In this document: positions 44,120 through 52,619 of the stretch, piece by piece | Numbering within the stretch: the stretch's first letter is position 1 | How the letters are laid out: each line of letters begins with the position of its first letter | From: Hyphomicrobiales bacterium | GTDB taxonomy: Bacteria; Pseudomonadota; Alphaproteobacteria; Rhizobiales; Rhizobiaceae | Reading direction: 5' to 3' | NCBI GenBank assembly: GCA_900468285.1 | Contig: UBTF01000002.1 | Span: 236,890-300,889, forward strand | DNA length: 64,000 nt | The notes under the pieces: model-generated | What the model was told of the DNA's origin: nothing | Databases searched by the model: none | Seen by the model: only the letters and a program-made list of their open reading frames with translations | Program-made: the position numbers and the translations under genes

Positions 44120-44836
44120 ATGATCACACTCGAACGGCAATCGCTACTGAGTAAGGAATTGTCGGCAGCGGAAAGCCGTCCTCGGTGGCTGCAGGTGCTG
44201 CAAGCGGTTGCCAAGGAATTCGGTTTCTCACATGTCGGGCTCATGCGTTTTCCCAAAGCGGATGACGAGTTGCTTTCCGCGGTCCTGGTGGAAACGACCA
44301 TTCCTTTGCGTTTCATCCGTGAATTTGATCAGAAGCGTCTCCTGCGATACTGCCCTATTCTGCCGAAAGTCGAGATATCCCTGATGCCGCAAGGCTGGTC
44401 TCTGGATGATATCGAAGGCTCGGACACCAAGGTGAAGGCCCTGGGAACGCTGCTTTCACAATACGGCATCAAAAACGGGCTTATCATTCCCACAAATTCG
44501 CTAAACGGCGAACGCTACCTCATTCGTTTTGAAGGTGACTGTGCGCCGCTCTGCCAGATTGCTCTCAACGAAATCGGCATGATCGCACTCCATGCCTTTG
44601 ACGTGTATGAGCGTATGCGGCGTACGGAGATGACTGCGCCGCGCAAGCTGACCAAACGCGAACTGGAAGTTATCCGCTGGACATCGCAGGGCAAGACATC
44701 CGTTGAAATCGGCCACATCCTCTCACTGTCGGATCACACCATCAACGCCTATCTGAACAATGCCATCCGCAAACTCGATTGCGTCAATCGCACGCAACTC
44801 GTTGCCAAGGCGATCCGCCTCAAACTGATCAGCTGA
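44120..44836 (+). CDS. LuxR family regulator with variant autoinducer domain
   Basis: A 238-residue regulator. The C-terminal helix-turn-helix (about 176-236) is typical: LTKRELEVIRWTSQGKTSVEIGHILSLSDHTINAYLNNAIRKLDC. The N-terminal part fits the AHL-binding fold, but the pocket residues differ: where TraR-type proteins have W, Y and D (57, 61, 70), I align F65, F69 and C78 (YCPIL in place of xDPVV). No luxI-like synthase is nearby, so this is a solo receptor that probably binds another ligand, or none. The ATG at 44120 was chosen over one 14 codons upstream. Confidence 0.82.
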   Translation: MITLERQSLLSKELSAAESRPRWLQVLQAVAKEFGFSHVGLMRFPKADDELLSAVLVETTIPLRFIREFDQKRLLRYCPILPKVEISLMPQGWSLDDIEGSDTKVKALGTLLSQYGIKNGLIIPTNSLNGERYLIRFEGDCAPLCQIALNEIGMIALHAFDVYERMRRTEMTAPRKLTKRELEVIRWTSQGKTSVEIGHILSLSDHTINAYLNNAIRKLDCVNRTQLVAKAIRLKLIS

Positions 44837-44867
44837 CGCTTCGATACGAAGCGCCAGCCATTGGCGA

Positions 44868-45965
44868 TCAGCGATCCAGCACCGAGCGCAGTTCCACAAG
44901 GTTCGAACGAACTCTCAACACGTAAAAGCCCATGGTCGCCAGATGCGATGGCATGATCCATCCGCCCTCGTCACCGTTCGAGATGATGAGCGGCTGGATG
45001 CGCAATGCGGCGCGCGTCTGCAACAGCGTATCGTTCCAGAGGCTTGTCAGGTTCCGTTCACGGATAACCTGGGAGAAGTCCGCTCCCGCTGCGGCCAGAA
45101 TGCCGTAGTAGCCATAGAGCTGACCATAGGCGAACCAGAACCGGTCGTCGGCGCGCGTATCGAACCAGCCGCCATTGTAATTCTCAGAACGCTCACGCAG
45201 GATTGCGGATGTTCCGCCGATGTCGTTGGCGATGCGGTCGATGAATTGGATGAGGTTGTCGGCACGTCCGTCAAACACCGAATTGCACTGCGCCAGGCTG
45301 GTGTTGAACATCCGCAGGCTTTCCGCAGCGGAGCGATAGTAGCTCGGGCTCGGTGTTTTTGGGCCGAATGGATCAAGACCGAAATACCAGGAATATTCAT
45401 CGAACTGAAGGTTACCGCGCGCCTTCTGCAAATTGGCGTCAATGCCGGATGTGCCACGGACGCGACCAAGCGAATCCACCAGCTCAACCGATGTCCGGCG
45501 AACGGCCTGATTGACCCCGCGCTGGAACGACGCCTTGTTGTCGAGGAACGGCGTGTTATCCCAATCGATGCCGAACAATCCAGCGCGATACAGCAGCATG
45601 GAAGAAATCCAGGCATTCTGATCGACGTTGAAATCGATCAACCCTGCGGCAACATCGACGATGGCCGAACTCTGGCAGCTTCTCGCCGCAGGTGCTGCAG
45701 GTGCTGCAGGGGCAGGCTCAGTTGTGGCTGCAGCAGGCGTGGGCGCTGCTGCTGCAGGCAATTCCTGTCCGGCGCCAAGCGTGCGTTCGGAGAGTTTGTA
45801 ACTGGCAACATAATCCGGGTTGAAGTTCGACCAGACCTGCGTCTGCCAGAAGAAATAGCCGTAAAGACCGACCAGCAGAACCACCGCTGCAGCAATCGGA
45901 ATCTTTATCAATCCGTTGCGGTTCGTGTACCAGCCATGAGCCGCTCTCAAGGCCAGAACAGCCAT
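44868..45965 (-). CDS. DUF2333 family protein (intact body, 5' frameshift suspected)
   Basis: The readable frame of 365 residues contains a membrane helix (IPIAAAVVLLVGLYGYFFW, about 22-40), an A/P/T-rich linker (about 68-95) and the DUF2333 domain with DFNVDQNAWISSMLLYRAGLFGIDWDNTPFLDNKASFQRGVNQAVRRTSVELVDSLGR (about 110-167) and YSWYFGLDPFGPKTPSPSYYRSA. The family normally begins with a short MLDP-type sequence, which here is found just upstream in another frame (45947-46039). The ATG at 45965 has no convincing ribosome site. Function unknown; inner-membrane anchored. Confidence 0.8.
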   Translation of the reverse strand: MAVLALRAAHGWYTNRNGLIKIPIAAAVVLLVGLYGYFFWQTQVWSNFNPDYVASYKLSERTLGAGQELPAAAAPTPAAATTEPAPAAPAAPAARSCQSSAIVDVAAGLIDFNVDQNAWISSMLLYRAGLFGIDWDNTPFLDNKASFQRGVNQAVRRTSVELVDSLGRVRGTSGIDANLQKARGNLQFDEYSWYFGLDPFGPKTPSPSYYRSAAESLRMFNTSLAQCNSVFDGRADNLIQFIDRIANDIGGTSAILRERSENYNGGWFDTRADDRFWFAYGQLYGYYGILAAAGADFSQVIRERNLTSLWNDTLLQTRAALRIQPLIISNGDEGGWIMPSHLATMGFYVLRVRSNLVELRSVLDR

Positions 45966-46039
45966 GCAATCGCCATGGAGGCACCTCTTCCAAACGCGGA
46001 GAACATGCGCCTGAAAAACGCGATAACCGGATCAAGCAT
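45947..46039 (-). other. Displaced N-terminus of the DUF2333 gene
   Basis: ATG 46039 follows a strong GGGGAG ribosome site and opens MLDPVIAFFRRMFSAFGRG, continuing SMAIAWLFWP before TGA at 45947. Joining this to the LRAAHGWYTNRN of the main frame needs one added base near 45950-45955. It looks like a single-base deletion or sequencing error in the true 5' end of the gene. Confidence 0.65.
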
Positions 46040-46215
46040 CGTTCAACTCCCCTGAGCGCATCGGCCCAAACCGGGCACAATGCGTAATCTACCACGACGA
46101 ACATCTCCAGCGTGACAGATACGCGACGCCAGGATGCGACAATCGTTCCGCTCTCAAAGGCGGACCGGCTGTCACCTCACATATGGTGATCAGATGCGCG
46201 ATACAACGGAGGACC

Positions 46216-47259
46216 TCATGTTTTTCCCGCTCCGGTTTCGATCATCTTCGCTTCCGATCGCTCGAAATGGCGCGCCAGGGCATCTTCCAGCCTGATTTTG
46301 CGCCGGGCCACGTCCTGCATGGTAACGGCGCCTTTCGCGTGAAGTGTCAGCAAATGGTGGAAAGGACCCGGCCTTGGCGGGTGCTCCATGTCATCACCTG
46401 CCTGCGAGAAAAGCCGCAAATCTTCCAGCAGCGGCTGTAACGAGCCGTAGGCGACATCATGAAGCATGATGCAGCGTTCGGCTTCGATGGAGACCGCATT
46501 GAGCAAGAGGGAATAGATCGACACGCCGTCATTCAGCGCGTCGATGATATCGCCAAACAGGATCGCCTGGCGGTCCAGAACATCGCGCTTATCGTTCAAG
46601 GCCTTGCGCTCCGCCAGTACGGCGTTCCGGCGCCCGGCCGCATCATCCCTGTCCGCTGACCACCTGCCGGATTGCGTGTCGTCTGTCGATGTGGCGATCC
46701 TGCGCTCAAGCGTTGCCACAGTTGCTGCAAGCTCCCGGTCACGCTGGCGTGCATCGTCAATCGAAAGAACGACCTTGCGGCGCGCCTCCATGCTCGCCTC
46801 AAGGCGCGCCTCACACCGCGTCACGAGGGGCGCTGACGTTTCCTTGCACCCCTCCAAAACCCGATAAACGACAGCGGCCTGGGCAAGGATGACCTGCACA
46901 CTCTCGGCGACGGCAAGCCGTCTTTGGCGCGAAGCCCTGAAGGAGTTGCGGGGCTTTCGCGTGAAAAACCCTAGAAATCGTTCTTTGCGCGTAACGTCGT
47001 CGGCCCTGTCAAAGGCCAGGTAGGCCGCATCGATGCGCGCGGACAATCCCTGGATGACCCGACGGCTGTCTGCCGCAAAGGTGTTTTTGGCATCCAGCAT
47101 CTCCCCGAGAAGCGCCGCATCTGCTTCCAATGCTGCATCCGACGAGGATGGCTGCGCTGTCGCAACGGATTGGGCCAACCGGGCGCACAGCTCTTCGACA
47201 GTCCGGCCAGCGGCTTTGGTCTTCTCAAACTGGGCGTCAAAAGATGGCGTTCGTGCCAT
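46216..47259 (-). CDS. Hypothetical coiled-coil protein, 347 residues
   Basis: I do not recognise the family. The sequence is almost entirely helical and charged, with heptad-like stretches such as RTVEELCARLAQSVATAQ, RLEASMEARRKVVLSIDDARQRDRELAATVATLERRIA and AERKALNDKRDVLDRQAILFGDIIDALND. No signal peptide or membrane segment is seen. The start at 47259 follows GGGAGA; 15 further codons are unsupported. It is separated from the pseudoazurin gene by a hairpin and lies 177 bases before the DUF2333 start on the same strand, so the two may be co-expressed. Confidence 0.7.
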   Translation of the reverse strand: MARTPSFDAQFEKTKAAGRTVEELCARLAQSVATAQPSSSDAALEADAALLGEMLDAKNTFAADSRRVIQGLSARIDAAYLAFDRADDVTRKERFLGFFTRKPRNSFRASRQRRLAVAESVQVILAQAAVVYRVLEGCKETSAPLVTRCEARLEASMEARRKVVLSIDDARQRDRELAATVATLERRIATSTDDTQSGRWSADRDDAAGRRNAVLAERKALNDKRDVLDRQAILFGDIIDALNDGVSIYSLLLNAVSIEAERCIMLHDVAYGSLQPLLEDLRLFSQAGDDMEHPPRPGPFHHLLTLHAKGAVTMQDVARRKIRLEDALARHFERSEAKMIETGAGKT

Positions 47260-47290
47260 GAAGGGTCGTCTCCCGAATCGCTGCTGTGCA

Positions 47291-47324
47291 AAAAGGCCGC
47301 TCATATAAATATGCGCAGCCTTTT
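47291..47324. terminator. Hairpin with U-run on both strands
   Basis: AAAAGGC (47291-47297) pairs with GCCTTTT (47318-47324) around an inner CGC/GCG pairing. It lies between pseudoazurin and the coiled-coil gene and fits a terminator for pseudoazurin. Confidence 0.6.
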
Positions 47325-47353
47325 CTCAATCCGGGAGTGAAAACCGGTTACTT

Positions 47354-47806
47354 TCAGAGATTAAGCTTGGCGATCTCTTCGTCCAGCTTTTCGCGTGCCT
47401 TTTTCGGCAGCTTGCCGGCTTTTACGGCCTCGATGTTGGCCGGCGCATCACCAACGACGACGAGAGCCACCATGCCCATGCCGACATGCGGCGTGCATTT
47501 GAAGACATAGGCGCCTTCCTTCTCAATCGTCACTTTAAGGGCTTCGTTCATCTTGCCCTTATATTCCTCGACACCATCGGGAATGAGGCCTTTGACGGCT
47601 GCGGCGTCGTGACCCTTGTCGACCGGCGTGAAGGTGATGACATCTCCAATATTGGCCTTGACCGCAGCGGGCTCAAAAACCATTGCCTGACCGTCCGACC
47701 CCTTGTTGAGCATCTTGATCTCGATATCGGCCGCCTGAACCGGGAAGACGAAAAACCCGGCGACGGCGGCGCTGGTCAGAAGGCGAAGGACGTTTGTATT
47801 CAGCAT
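47354..47806 (-). CDS. paz: Pseudoazurin
   Basis: A 150-residue periplasmic type I copper protein that passes electrons to nitrite reductase or other periplasmic oxidoreductases. The signal peptide is [18 protein letters not shown]. Copper ligands fit His in KGHDAAAV, then Cys, His and Met in [18 protein letters not shown]; the C-terminal helix pair ([25 protein letters not shown]) is typical of pseudoazurin rather than amicyanin. An FNR-type box lies 77-90 bases upstream of the start. No nir or nor genes are in the window. Confidence 0.95.
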   Translation of the reverse strand: MLNTNVLRLLTSAAVAGFFVFPVQAADIEIKMLNKGSDGQAMVFEPAAVKANIGDVITFTPVDKGHDAAAVKGLIPDGVEEYKGKMNEALKVTIEKEGAYVFKCTPHVGMGMVALVVVGDAPANIEAVKAGKLPKKAREKLDEEIAKLNL

Positions 47807-47882
47807 GGGATCATACTCCTGAACGAAACCGCGATGGCGGTCTTTCCGTTGCAGGTCCTACTCCGGCAGCCGGTGGCCTTCT

Positions 47883-47896
47883 TTGACCAAAATCAA
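47883..47896. promoter_or_regulatory. FNR/NnrR-type box upstream of pseudoazurin
   Basis: TTGACCAAAATCAA matches TTGAT-N4-ATCAA at nine of ten positions and the broader TTG-N8-CAA. It suggests activation of pseudoazurin at low oxygen or with nitrogen oxides. Confidence 0.65.
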
Positions 47897-47948
47897 ACCA
47901 GCGGACAGTCGTCGTTGGAATGGGAGGCGCGGTGCCATTTCCTGAGCA

Positions 47949-48530
47949 TCACGCGCCTTCGATTGCCTCCACCCAGTGCCGCCGGCAGAAGGACACATAT
48001 TTCTCGTTACCGCCAACATCGATCTGCGCGCCTTCCTTGACGATCTTCCCCTGCGAATCGAAACGCGCGACCATGGTCGCCTTGCGCCCGCAGTGGCAAA
48101 TCGTGCGGATTTCACGCAATTCATCGGCAATCGCCAGCAATTCTCTGGAGGCCGGAAACAGCTTTCCCTGAAAATCGGTGCGTAGGCCATAGGCCATGAC
48201 GGGAATTCCAAGCCTGTCTGCGATGCGCGCCAATTGCCAGACGTGGTGCTCGGAAAGAAAGTTGGCCTCATCGATAAAGACGCAGGCCACCGGCTCCTGT
48301 GCGTGCAGACGCTCAACTTCCTGGAAGATATCGGTGGCGTCATCGAATACCAGCGCATCCGAGGAAAGACCGATGCGCGATGCGACCTTGCCGATACCGG
48401 CACGATTATCGAATGCAGCCGTGAAGATGAGGGTGCGCATCCCCCGCTCCTGGTAATTATAGGAGGCTTGCAAAAGCATGGTGGACTTGCCGGCGTTCAT
48501 TGCCGCATAGTTGAAATAGAGCTTGGCCAT
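47949..48530 (-). CDS. tdk: Thymidine kinase
   Basis: A 193-residue type II thymidine kinase phosphorylating deoxythymidine for salvage. The P-loop is [13 protein letters not shown] near residue 10; [21 protein letters not shown] (about 83-103) gives the Mg-binding DE pair and the catalytic Glu region; [13 protein letters not shown] (about 143) and SFCRRHW complete the zinc site. Two ATGs lie in tandem; the second (48530) has GGAGG at better spacing. It is about 140 bases upstream of pseudoazurin on the same strand. Confidence 0.95.
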   Translation of the reverse strand: MAKLYFNYAAMNAGKSTMLLQASYNYQERGMRTLIFTAAFDNRAGIGKVASRIGLSSDALVFDDATDIFQEVERLHAQEPVACVFIDEANFLSEHHVWQLARIADRLGIPVMAYGLRTDFQGKLFPASRELLAIADELREIRTICHCGRKATMVARFDSQGKIVKEGAQIDVGGNEKYVSFCRRHWVEAIEGA

Positions 48531-48758
48531 CATGCCCTCCGGATCCTGCGTTCAGCGCCTTTTGCAGGCTAGTCCACGCCAAGAGCAAGAGAGTGGCGGC
48601 GAAAAACACAGGTTTCGACAAAGAGCGCAGCCATTGAGTGCATTCCATTTTAATGCAACGTGTCGCAAACTGCGCTTGAATGCACGCAAATGCACATGAG
48701 TTGATTGTCGGCTCAAGATATTGATAATGGCGGGGAACTTAAAAACAGGGAGTAAGCA

Positions 48759-49718
48759 ATGCTTGCAAAAAATCACCGCTGTCTGGCGCTCGCCGCAGCC
48801 GTTTCTGCAATGGCACTCTTCACCACGACGGCTTCTGCGGCAGAACCCGCCAGTTGTGGCACGGTCCGCTTCTCGGATGTCGGCTGGACAGACATTGCCG
48901 CAACCACTGCGACCGCCTCTGTTATTCTAAAAAGCCTCGGCTATGAAACAGACGTCAAGATTCTTTCCGTCCCGGTGACCTATACTTCCCTGAAGAACAA
49001 GGACATCGACGTCTTCCTCGGCAACTGGATGCCGACGATGGAAGGCGACATCAAGGCCTATCGCGAAGACAAATCCGTCGAAACGGTTCGCGAGAACCTG
49101 ACCGGCGCGAAGTATACGCTGGCCACGAACAGCAAGGGTGCCGAACTCGGCATCAAGGATTTCAAGGATATCGCTGCCCACAGCGATGATCTGGGCGGCA
49201 AGATCTACGGCATCGAGCCGGGCAATGACGGAAACCGCCTCATTCTGGGAATGGTAGAGAAGGACACGTTCGGGCTCAAGGACTTCCAGGTGGTGGAATC
49301 GTCTGAGCAGGGAATGCTTTCCCAGGTGGCGCGCGCCGAGAAATCCGGAGACCCTATCGTCTTCCTCGGCTGGGAACCCCACCCGATGAACTCCAATTTC
49401 AAGCTGACCTATCTGACCGGAGGTGACGACGTCTTCGGCCCCAACCTTGGTGGCGCAACAATCCATACCAATGTACGCGCAGGCTATCTGCAGGAATGCC
49501 CAAATGTGGCAACCTTCCTCAAGAACCTGCAGTTCACCCTTCCTATGGAAAACGAAATCATGGGCAAGATCCTCAACGACGGGATGGAGGGTGAAGCCGC
49601 CGCAACGGAGTGGCTGAAAGCCAATCCAGCCGCCATTGAGCCATGGCTCGCGGGCGTAAAAACGAAAGACGGCAGTCAGGATGCTCTGGCCGCCGCAAAG
49701 AAGAGCATTGGGCTATAA
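48759..49718 (+). CDS. choX: Choline ABC transporter, periplasmic binding protein
   Basis: ChoX binds choline in the periplasm for import. The 319-residue precursor has a signal peptide (LALAAAVSAMALFTTTASAA). The aromatic box expected for choline is present: W in DVGWTDIAA, W in FLGNWMPTM, Y in AKYTLATN and W in FLGWEPHPMN. Sequence and gene order match ChoXWV of Sinorhizobium meliloti. GGGAG is upstream. Choline is used as carbon source or converted to the osmoprotectant betaine; bet genes are not in the window. Confidence 0.95.
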   Translation: MLAKNHRCLALAAAVSAMALFTTTASAAEPASCGTVRFSDVGWTDIAATTATASVILKSLGYETDVKILSVPVTYTSLKNKDIDVFLGNWMPTMEGDIKAYREDKSVETVRENLTGAKYTLATNSKGAELGIKDFKDIAAHSDDLGGKIYGIEPGNDGNRLILGMVEKDTFGLKDFQVVESSEQGMLSQVARAEKSGDPIVFLGWEPHPMNSNFKLTYLTGGDDVFGPNLGGATIHTNVRAGYLQECPNVATFLKNLQFTLPMENEIMGKILNDGMEGEAAATEWLKANPAAIEPWLAGVKTKDGSQDALAAAKKSIGL

Positions 49719-49807
49719 GCATTTCATAGAATGCATTGAACACGTCTTCCGACTGATGGCGGTCGGAAGACGACCATGACTCCGTTCACGAAAGGTTTGC
49801 TCTTACC

Positions 49808-50659
49808 GTGGAATGGCTCAGCGCTTCTGAAAATCGTCTCCCGATCGGTCGATACGCCAAGGATGCGGTCGACTGGTTGACCGGAAATCTTTCCTTCTTT
49901 TTCGACTGGTTATCCTTCATCTTCGAAAGCGTCATCGACGCTCTGCTTTACCTGCTACAGGCACCGCATCCGCTCATCATCGTTGCCATACTCACGGCAC
50001 TCTCGGCATGGATGCGACGCTCCATCGGAATGCCTCTGTTTACGGCGCTCGGACTGCTGCTCATCATCAATCTGGGATATTGGAAGGCAACGACCGAAAC
50101 CCTCGCACTTGTCATCGCCGCCAGCGTTGTGTGTATGCTTGTCGGCGTTCCACTCGGCATCTTCGCGGCACGTCGAAAATGGGTCTATGCCGTCATGCGC
50201 CCCGCGCTCGACCTCATGCAGACCATTCCCACTTTTGTTTATCTTATTCCAGCGCTTGTCCTTTTCGGACTTGGAATGGTCCCCGGCCTGATCGCAACGG
50301 TCATTTTTGCTCTCCCCGCCCCCATCCGTCTGACGCGCCTTGGCATCATTTCCACACCGCCGGCCCTGGTCGAAGCAGCCGTGGCATTCGGCGCCACACC
50401 CGGCCAGGTGTTGCGCAAAGTGGAGTTGCCCTTCGCCACGCCACAGATCATGGCGGGGCTGACACAGACCATCATGCTTTCCCTGTCGATGGTGGTTATT
50501 TCCGCGCTCGTTGGCGCAAACGGGCTTGGCGTACCGGTGGTGCGGGCTCTCAACACCGTCAACATCGCCATGGGCTTTGAAGCAGGGCTTTGCATCGTCA
50601 TCGTCGCGATCATTCTCGACCGCCTGTTCCGCCTGCCTGGATCGGAGGAAGAAGCATGA
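49808..50659 (+). CDS. choW: Choline ABC transporter permease
   Basis: A 283-residue inner-membrane permease of the ProW type with about six helices. The family EAA-type loop is seen in VEAAVAFGATPGQVLRKVELPFATPQIMAGL (about 195-225). It starts with GTG at 49808; AAAGGT lies upstream. It begins 89 bases after choX and overlaps choV by the sequence ATGA (50656-50659), so translation of the two is coupled. Specificity comes from ChoX. Confidence 0.93.
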   Translation: MEWLSASENRLPIGRYAKDAVDWLTGNLSFFFDWLSFIFESVIDALLYLLQAPHPLIIVAILTALSAWMRRSIGMPLFTALGLLLIINLGYWKATTETLALVIAASVVCMLVGVPLGIFAARRKWVYAVMRPALDLMQTIPTFVYLIPALVLFGLGMVPGLIATVIFALPAPIRLTRLGIISTPPALVEAAVAFGATPGQVLRKVELPFATPQIMAGLTQTIMLSLSMVVISALVGANGLGVPVVRALNTVNIAMGFEAGLCIVIVAIILDRLFRLPGSEEEA

Positions 50660-51702
50660 GCGACGCGATCATATTCGAAAATGTCGATATCATCTTTGGT
50701 GACAATCCATCCAAGGCGCTCCAGCTTCTTGATGCGGGAAGGACACGGGCCGAAATCAACGCACAGACCGGACTCGTTCTGGGTGTTGCCAATGCATCGC
50801 TGACCGTCAAGGAGGGTGAGATTCTCGTTCTCATGGGATTGTCCGGCTCGGGGAAATCAACCCTCCTGCGTGCCGTCAATCGTCTTGCTCCCGTCGCTCG
50901 CGGAAAGGTCAGCGTAAAGACGCCAGCCGGCTATATCGATCCCTATGCGACCTCGACGAAAGCATTGCGGGACTTACGGACCCATACGGTTTCCATGGTC
51001 TTCCAGCAATTCGGCTTGCTGCCATGGCGTAATGTTGCAGACAATGTGGGTTTCGGCCTGGAACTTTCCGGTATGCGAGAGACTGACCGGAAGAAGCGCG
51101 TTGCCGAACAACTGGAACTCGTCAATCTCTCCGATTGGGCAGACAGGAAGGTCGGAGAGCTATCGGGCGGAATGCAGCAGCGAGTCGGTCTGGCCCGCGC
51201 ATTTGCGACGGGCGCGCCGATCCTGTTGATGGACGAACCCTTTTCCGCTCTCGATCCGTTGATCAGGAGCCGGTTGCAGGACGAATTGCTGGAATTCCAG
51301 AGTCGATTGAAGAAGACGATTCTCTTCGTGAGCCACGATCTGGACGAGGCCTTCCGCATCGGCAACCGTATTGCCATGATGGATGGGGGACACATCATCC
51401 AGTGCGGGACACCGCAGGAAATCGTCAAGGATCCGTCCAACCAATATGTTGCGGACTTCGTCCAGAACATGAACCCGATTTCCATGTTGACCGCCGCAGA
51501 CGTGATGCAGGCGGGCGTCACCGCCAACAATGCGGGGCTCCCCGTCTCGGGAACGGCCAAGCCAAGCTCGCCCCTGGTCGATATTCTCGACACGATGGCG
51601 AAGCAGCCAGGGGCCATTGGTATCGTGGACAACGGGGTGGTCGTGGGAACTGTCAGCGCCGATGACATCGTTCGAGGGCTGACGCTTCACCGCAAGAAAT
51701 GA
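50656..51702 (+). CDS. choV: Choline ABC transporter ATP-binding protein
   Basis: A 348-residue ATPase of the ProV type. Walker A is GLSGSGKSTLLR near residue 62, Q-loop FQQFGLLPW near 115, signature LSGGMQQRVGLAR near 168, Walker B ILLMDEPFSALD near 189, H-loop FVSHDLDEAFR. The C-terminus carries a single CBS-like region (about 300-345, AIGIVDNGVVVGTVSADDIVRG) that may sense ionic strength, as in OpuA. Start is fixed by the ATGA overlap with choW. A terminator follows. Confidence 0.95.
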   Translation: MSDAIIFENVDIIFGDNPSKALQLLDAGRTRAEINAQTGLVLGVANASLTVKEGEILVLMGLSGSGKSTLLRAVNRLAPVARGKVSVKTPAGYIDPYATSTKALRDLRTHTVSMVFQQFGLLPWRNVADNVGFGLELSGMRETDRKKRVAEQLELVNLSDWADRKVGELSGGMQQRVGLARAFATGAPILLMDEPFSALDPLIRSRLQDELLEFQSRLKKTILFVSHDLDEAFRIGNRIAMMDGGHIIQCGTPQEIVKDPSNQYVADFVQNMNPISMLTAADVMQAGVTANNAGLPVSGTAKPSSPLVDILDTMAKQPGAIGIVDNGVVVGTVSADDIVRGLTLHRKK

Positions 51703-51709
51703 TAAAATC

Positions 51710-51735
51710 CTGCGACGTCGTCCGCGGCGTCGCAG
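51710..51735 (+). terminator. Terminator of the choXWV operon
   Basis: CTGCGACG (51710-51717) pairs with CGTCGCAG (51728-51735) 7 bases after the choV stop. There is no long U-run. Confidence 0.6.
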
Positions 51736-52196
51736 CTTCCAGATCGACCGAACGAGTCGAACACAACCCGCCGCAAGCAACTTCTCACATCCTGCGATTG
51801 CCAAACAGACCTCACACTGAGTTGAGATCTGTCAGACCGGATGGGCCAGAGCGGAGTGCTGCAGTGCGAAATCTAGGTACCGGAATAAAAAATTAATAAT
51901 TATGACCCGCAAAAAGCTGTAGCGGGGAATTGAAATTATTTGCCAATTTTGACGTAAAATTAGCAAATTCGCCCAAGCTAGCCTGATACTGGCCATATTA
52001 GCAGAACATTCGACTATTTTTTTGAAAGGAAGCGCAGATGCAACCGAATTTTATTCGTTGCTAATAAAGGCTGGCCTGTACCTTATATTTAGGTATATAC
52101 AACGGTCTTACCGAATTGATACACTTAGGCCACATAAACTTTCGTTTTTGCCATTGAGACGGTCCGGGGCGGGCTTCACTCAGGAGAAGTGAGAAT
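51736..52196. other. 461-base AT-rich region upstream of nolR
   Basis: From about 51,870 this region is strikingly A/T-rich compared with neighbours, and holds the nolR promoter (52050-52087). No ORF with a ribosome site was found. The length would allow a small RNA, but no clear promoter-terminator pair was seen. Confidence 0.5.
52050..52087 (+). promoter_or_regulatory. Predicted nolR promoter with NolR-like box
   Basis: TTGCTA (52058-52063), 18-base spacer, CTTATA (52082-52087). On the minus strand 52065-52050 reads ATTAG-N9-AA, matching the NolR consensus (A/T)TTAG-N9-A(T/A), and overlaps the -35, which would suit autorepression. The motif is short and could arise by chance in this AT-rich stretch. 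Confidence 0.35.
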
Positions 52197-52523
52197 ATGA
52201 AAACAGAATCTCTTTCAGAACAATCTACTGCGGCAGCGGGCCTTCTTTCCGCGATGGCAAACCCGAAAAGGCTGATGATATTGTGCAGCCTCGTTGAGGG
52301 CGAAGTGCCAGTCGGCGTGCTCGCCACCCAAGTAGGCCTGAGCCAGTCGGCGCTTTCCCAGCACCTTTCCAAGCTGCGCGCTCAGCGTCTCGTCAAGACC
52401 CGTCGCGACGCCCAGACCATCTACTATTCCAGCACTTCCGAATCCGTCAAAAAAATCCTTGCGACGCTGGAAAACATCTATTGCGAGCCTGCAGCGTCTG
52501 ACGCCGAGAAGACCGCAGCTTGA
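52197..52523 (+). CDS. nolR: NolR-type ArsR family regulator
   Basis: A 108-residue winged-helix regulator. GLLSAMANPKRLMILCSLVEGEVPVGVLATQVGLSQSALSQHLSKLRAQRLVKTRRDAQTIYYSS (about 15-79) is nearly the sequence I remember for NolR, the repressor of nod genes and other functions in Sinorhizobium and Rhizobium. No metal-binding cysteine pair of ArsR sensors is present; the only cysteines are C30 and a later one, not in CxC. No nod genes are in the window, so the targets are general (growth, conjugation, motility in related species). AGGAG stands upstream. Confidence 0.85.
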   Translation: MKTESLSEQSTAAAGLLSAMANPKRLMILCSLVEGEVPVGVLATQVGLSQSALSQHLSKLRAQRLVKTRRDAQTIYYSSTSESVKKILATLENIYCEPAASDAEKTAA

Positions 52524-52619
52524 AGATCTGAGCCACACCGGTATCTGGCTGCTTCATTAAAGCGCCCAGTGCCGGTCCGGTTTGGAGAACTTCTCAAAAG
52601 CGTATCTACGCTTGGTTTG

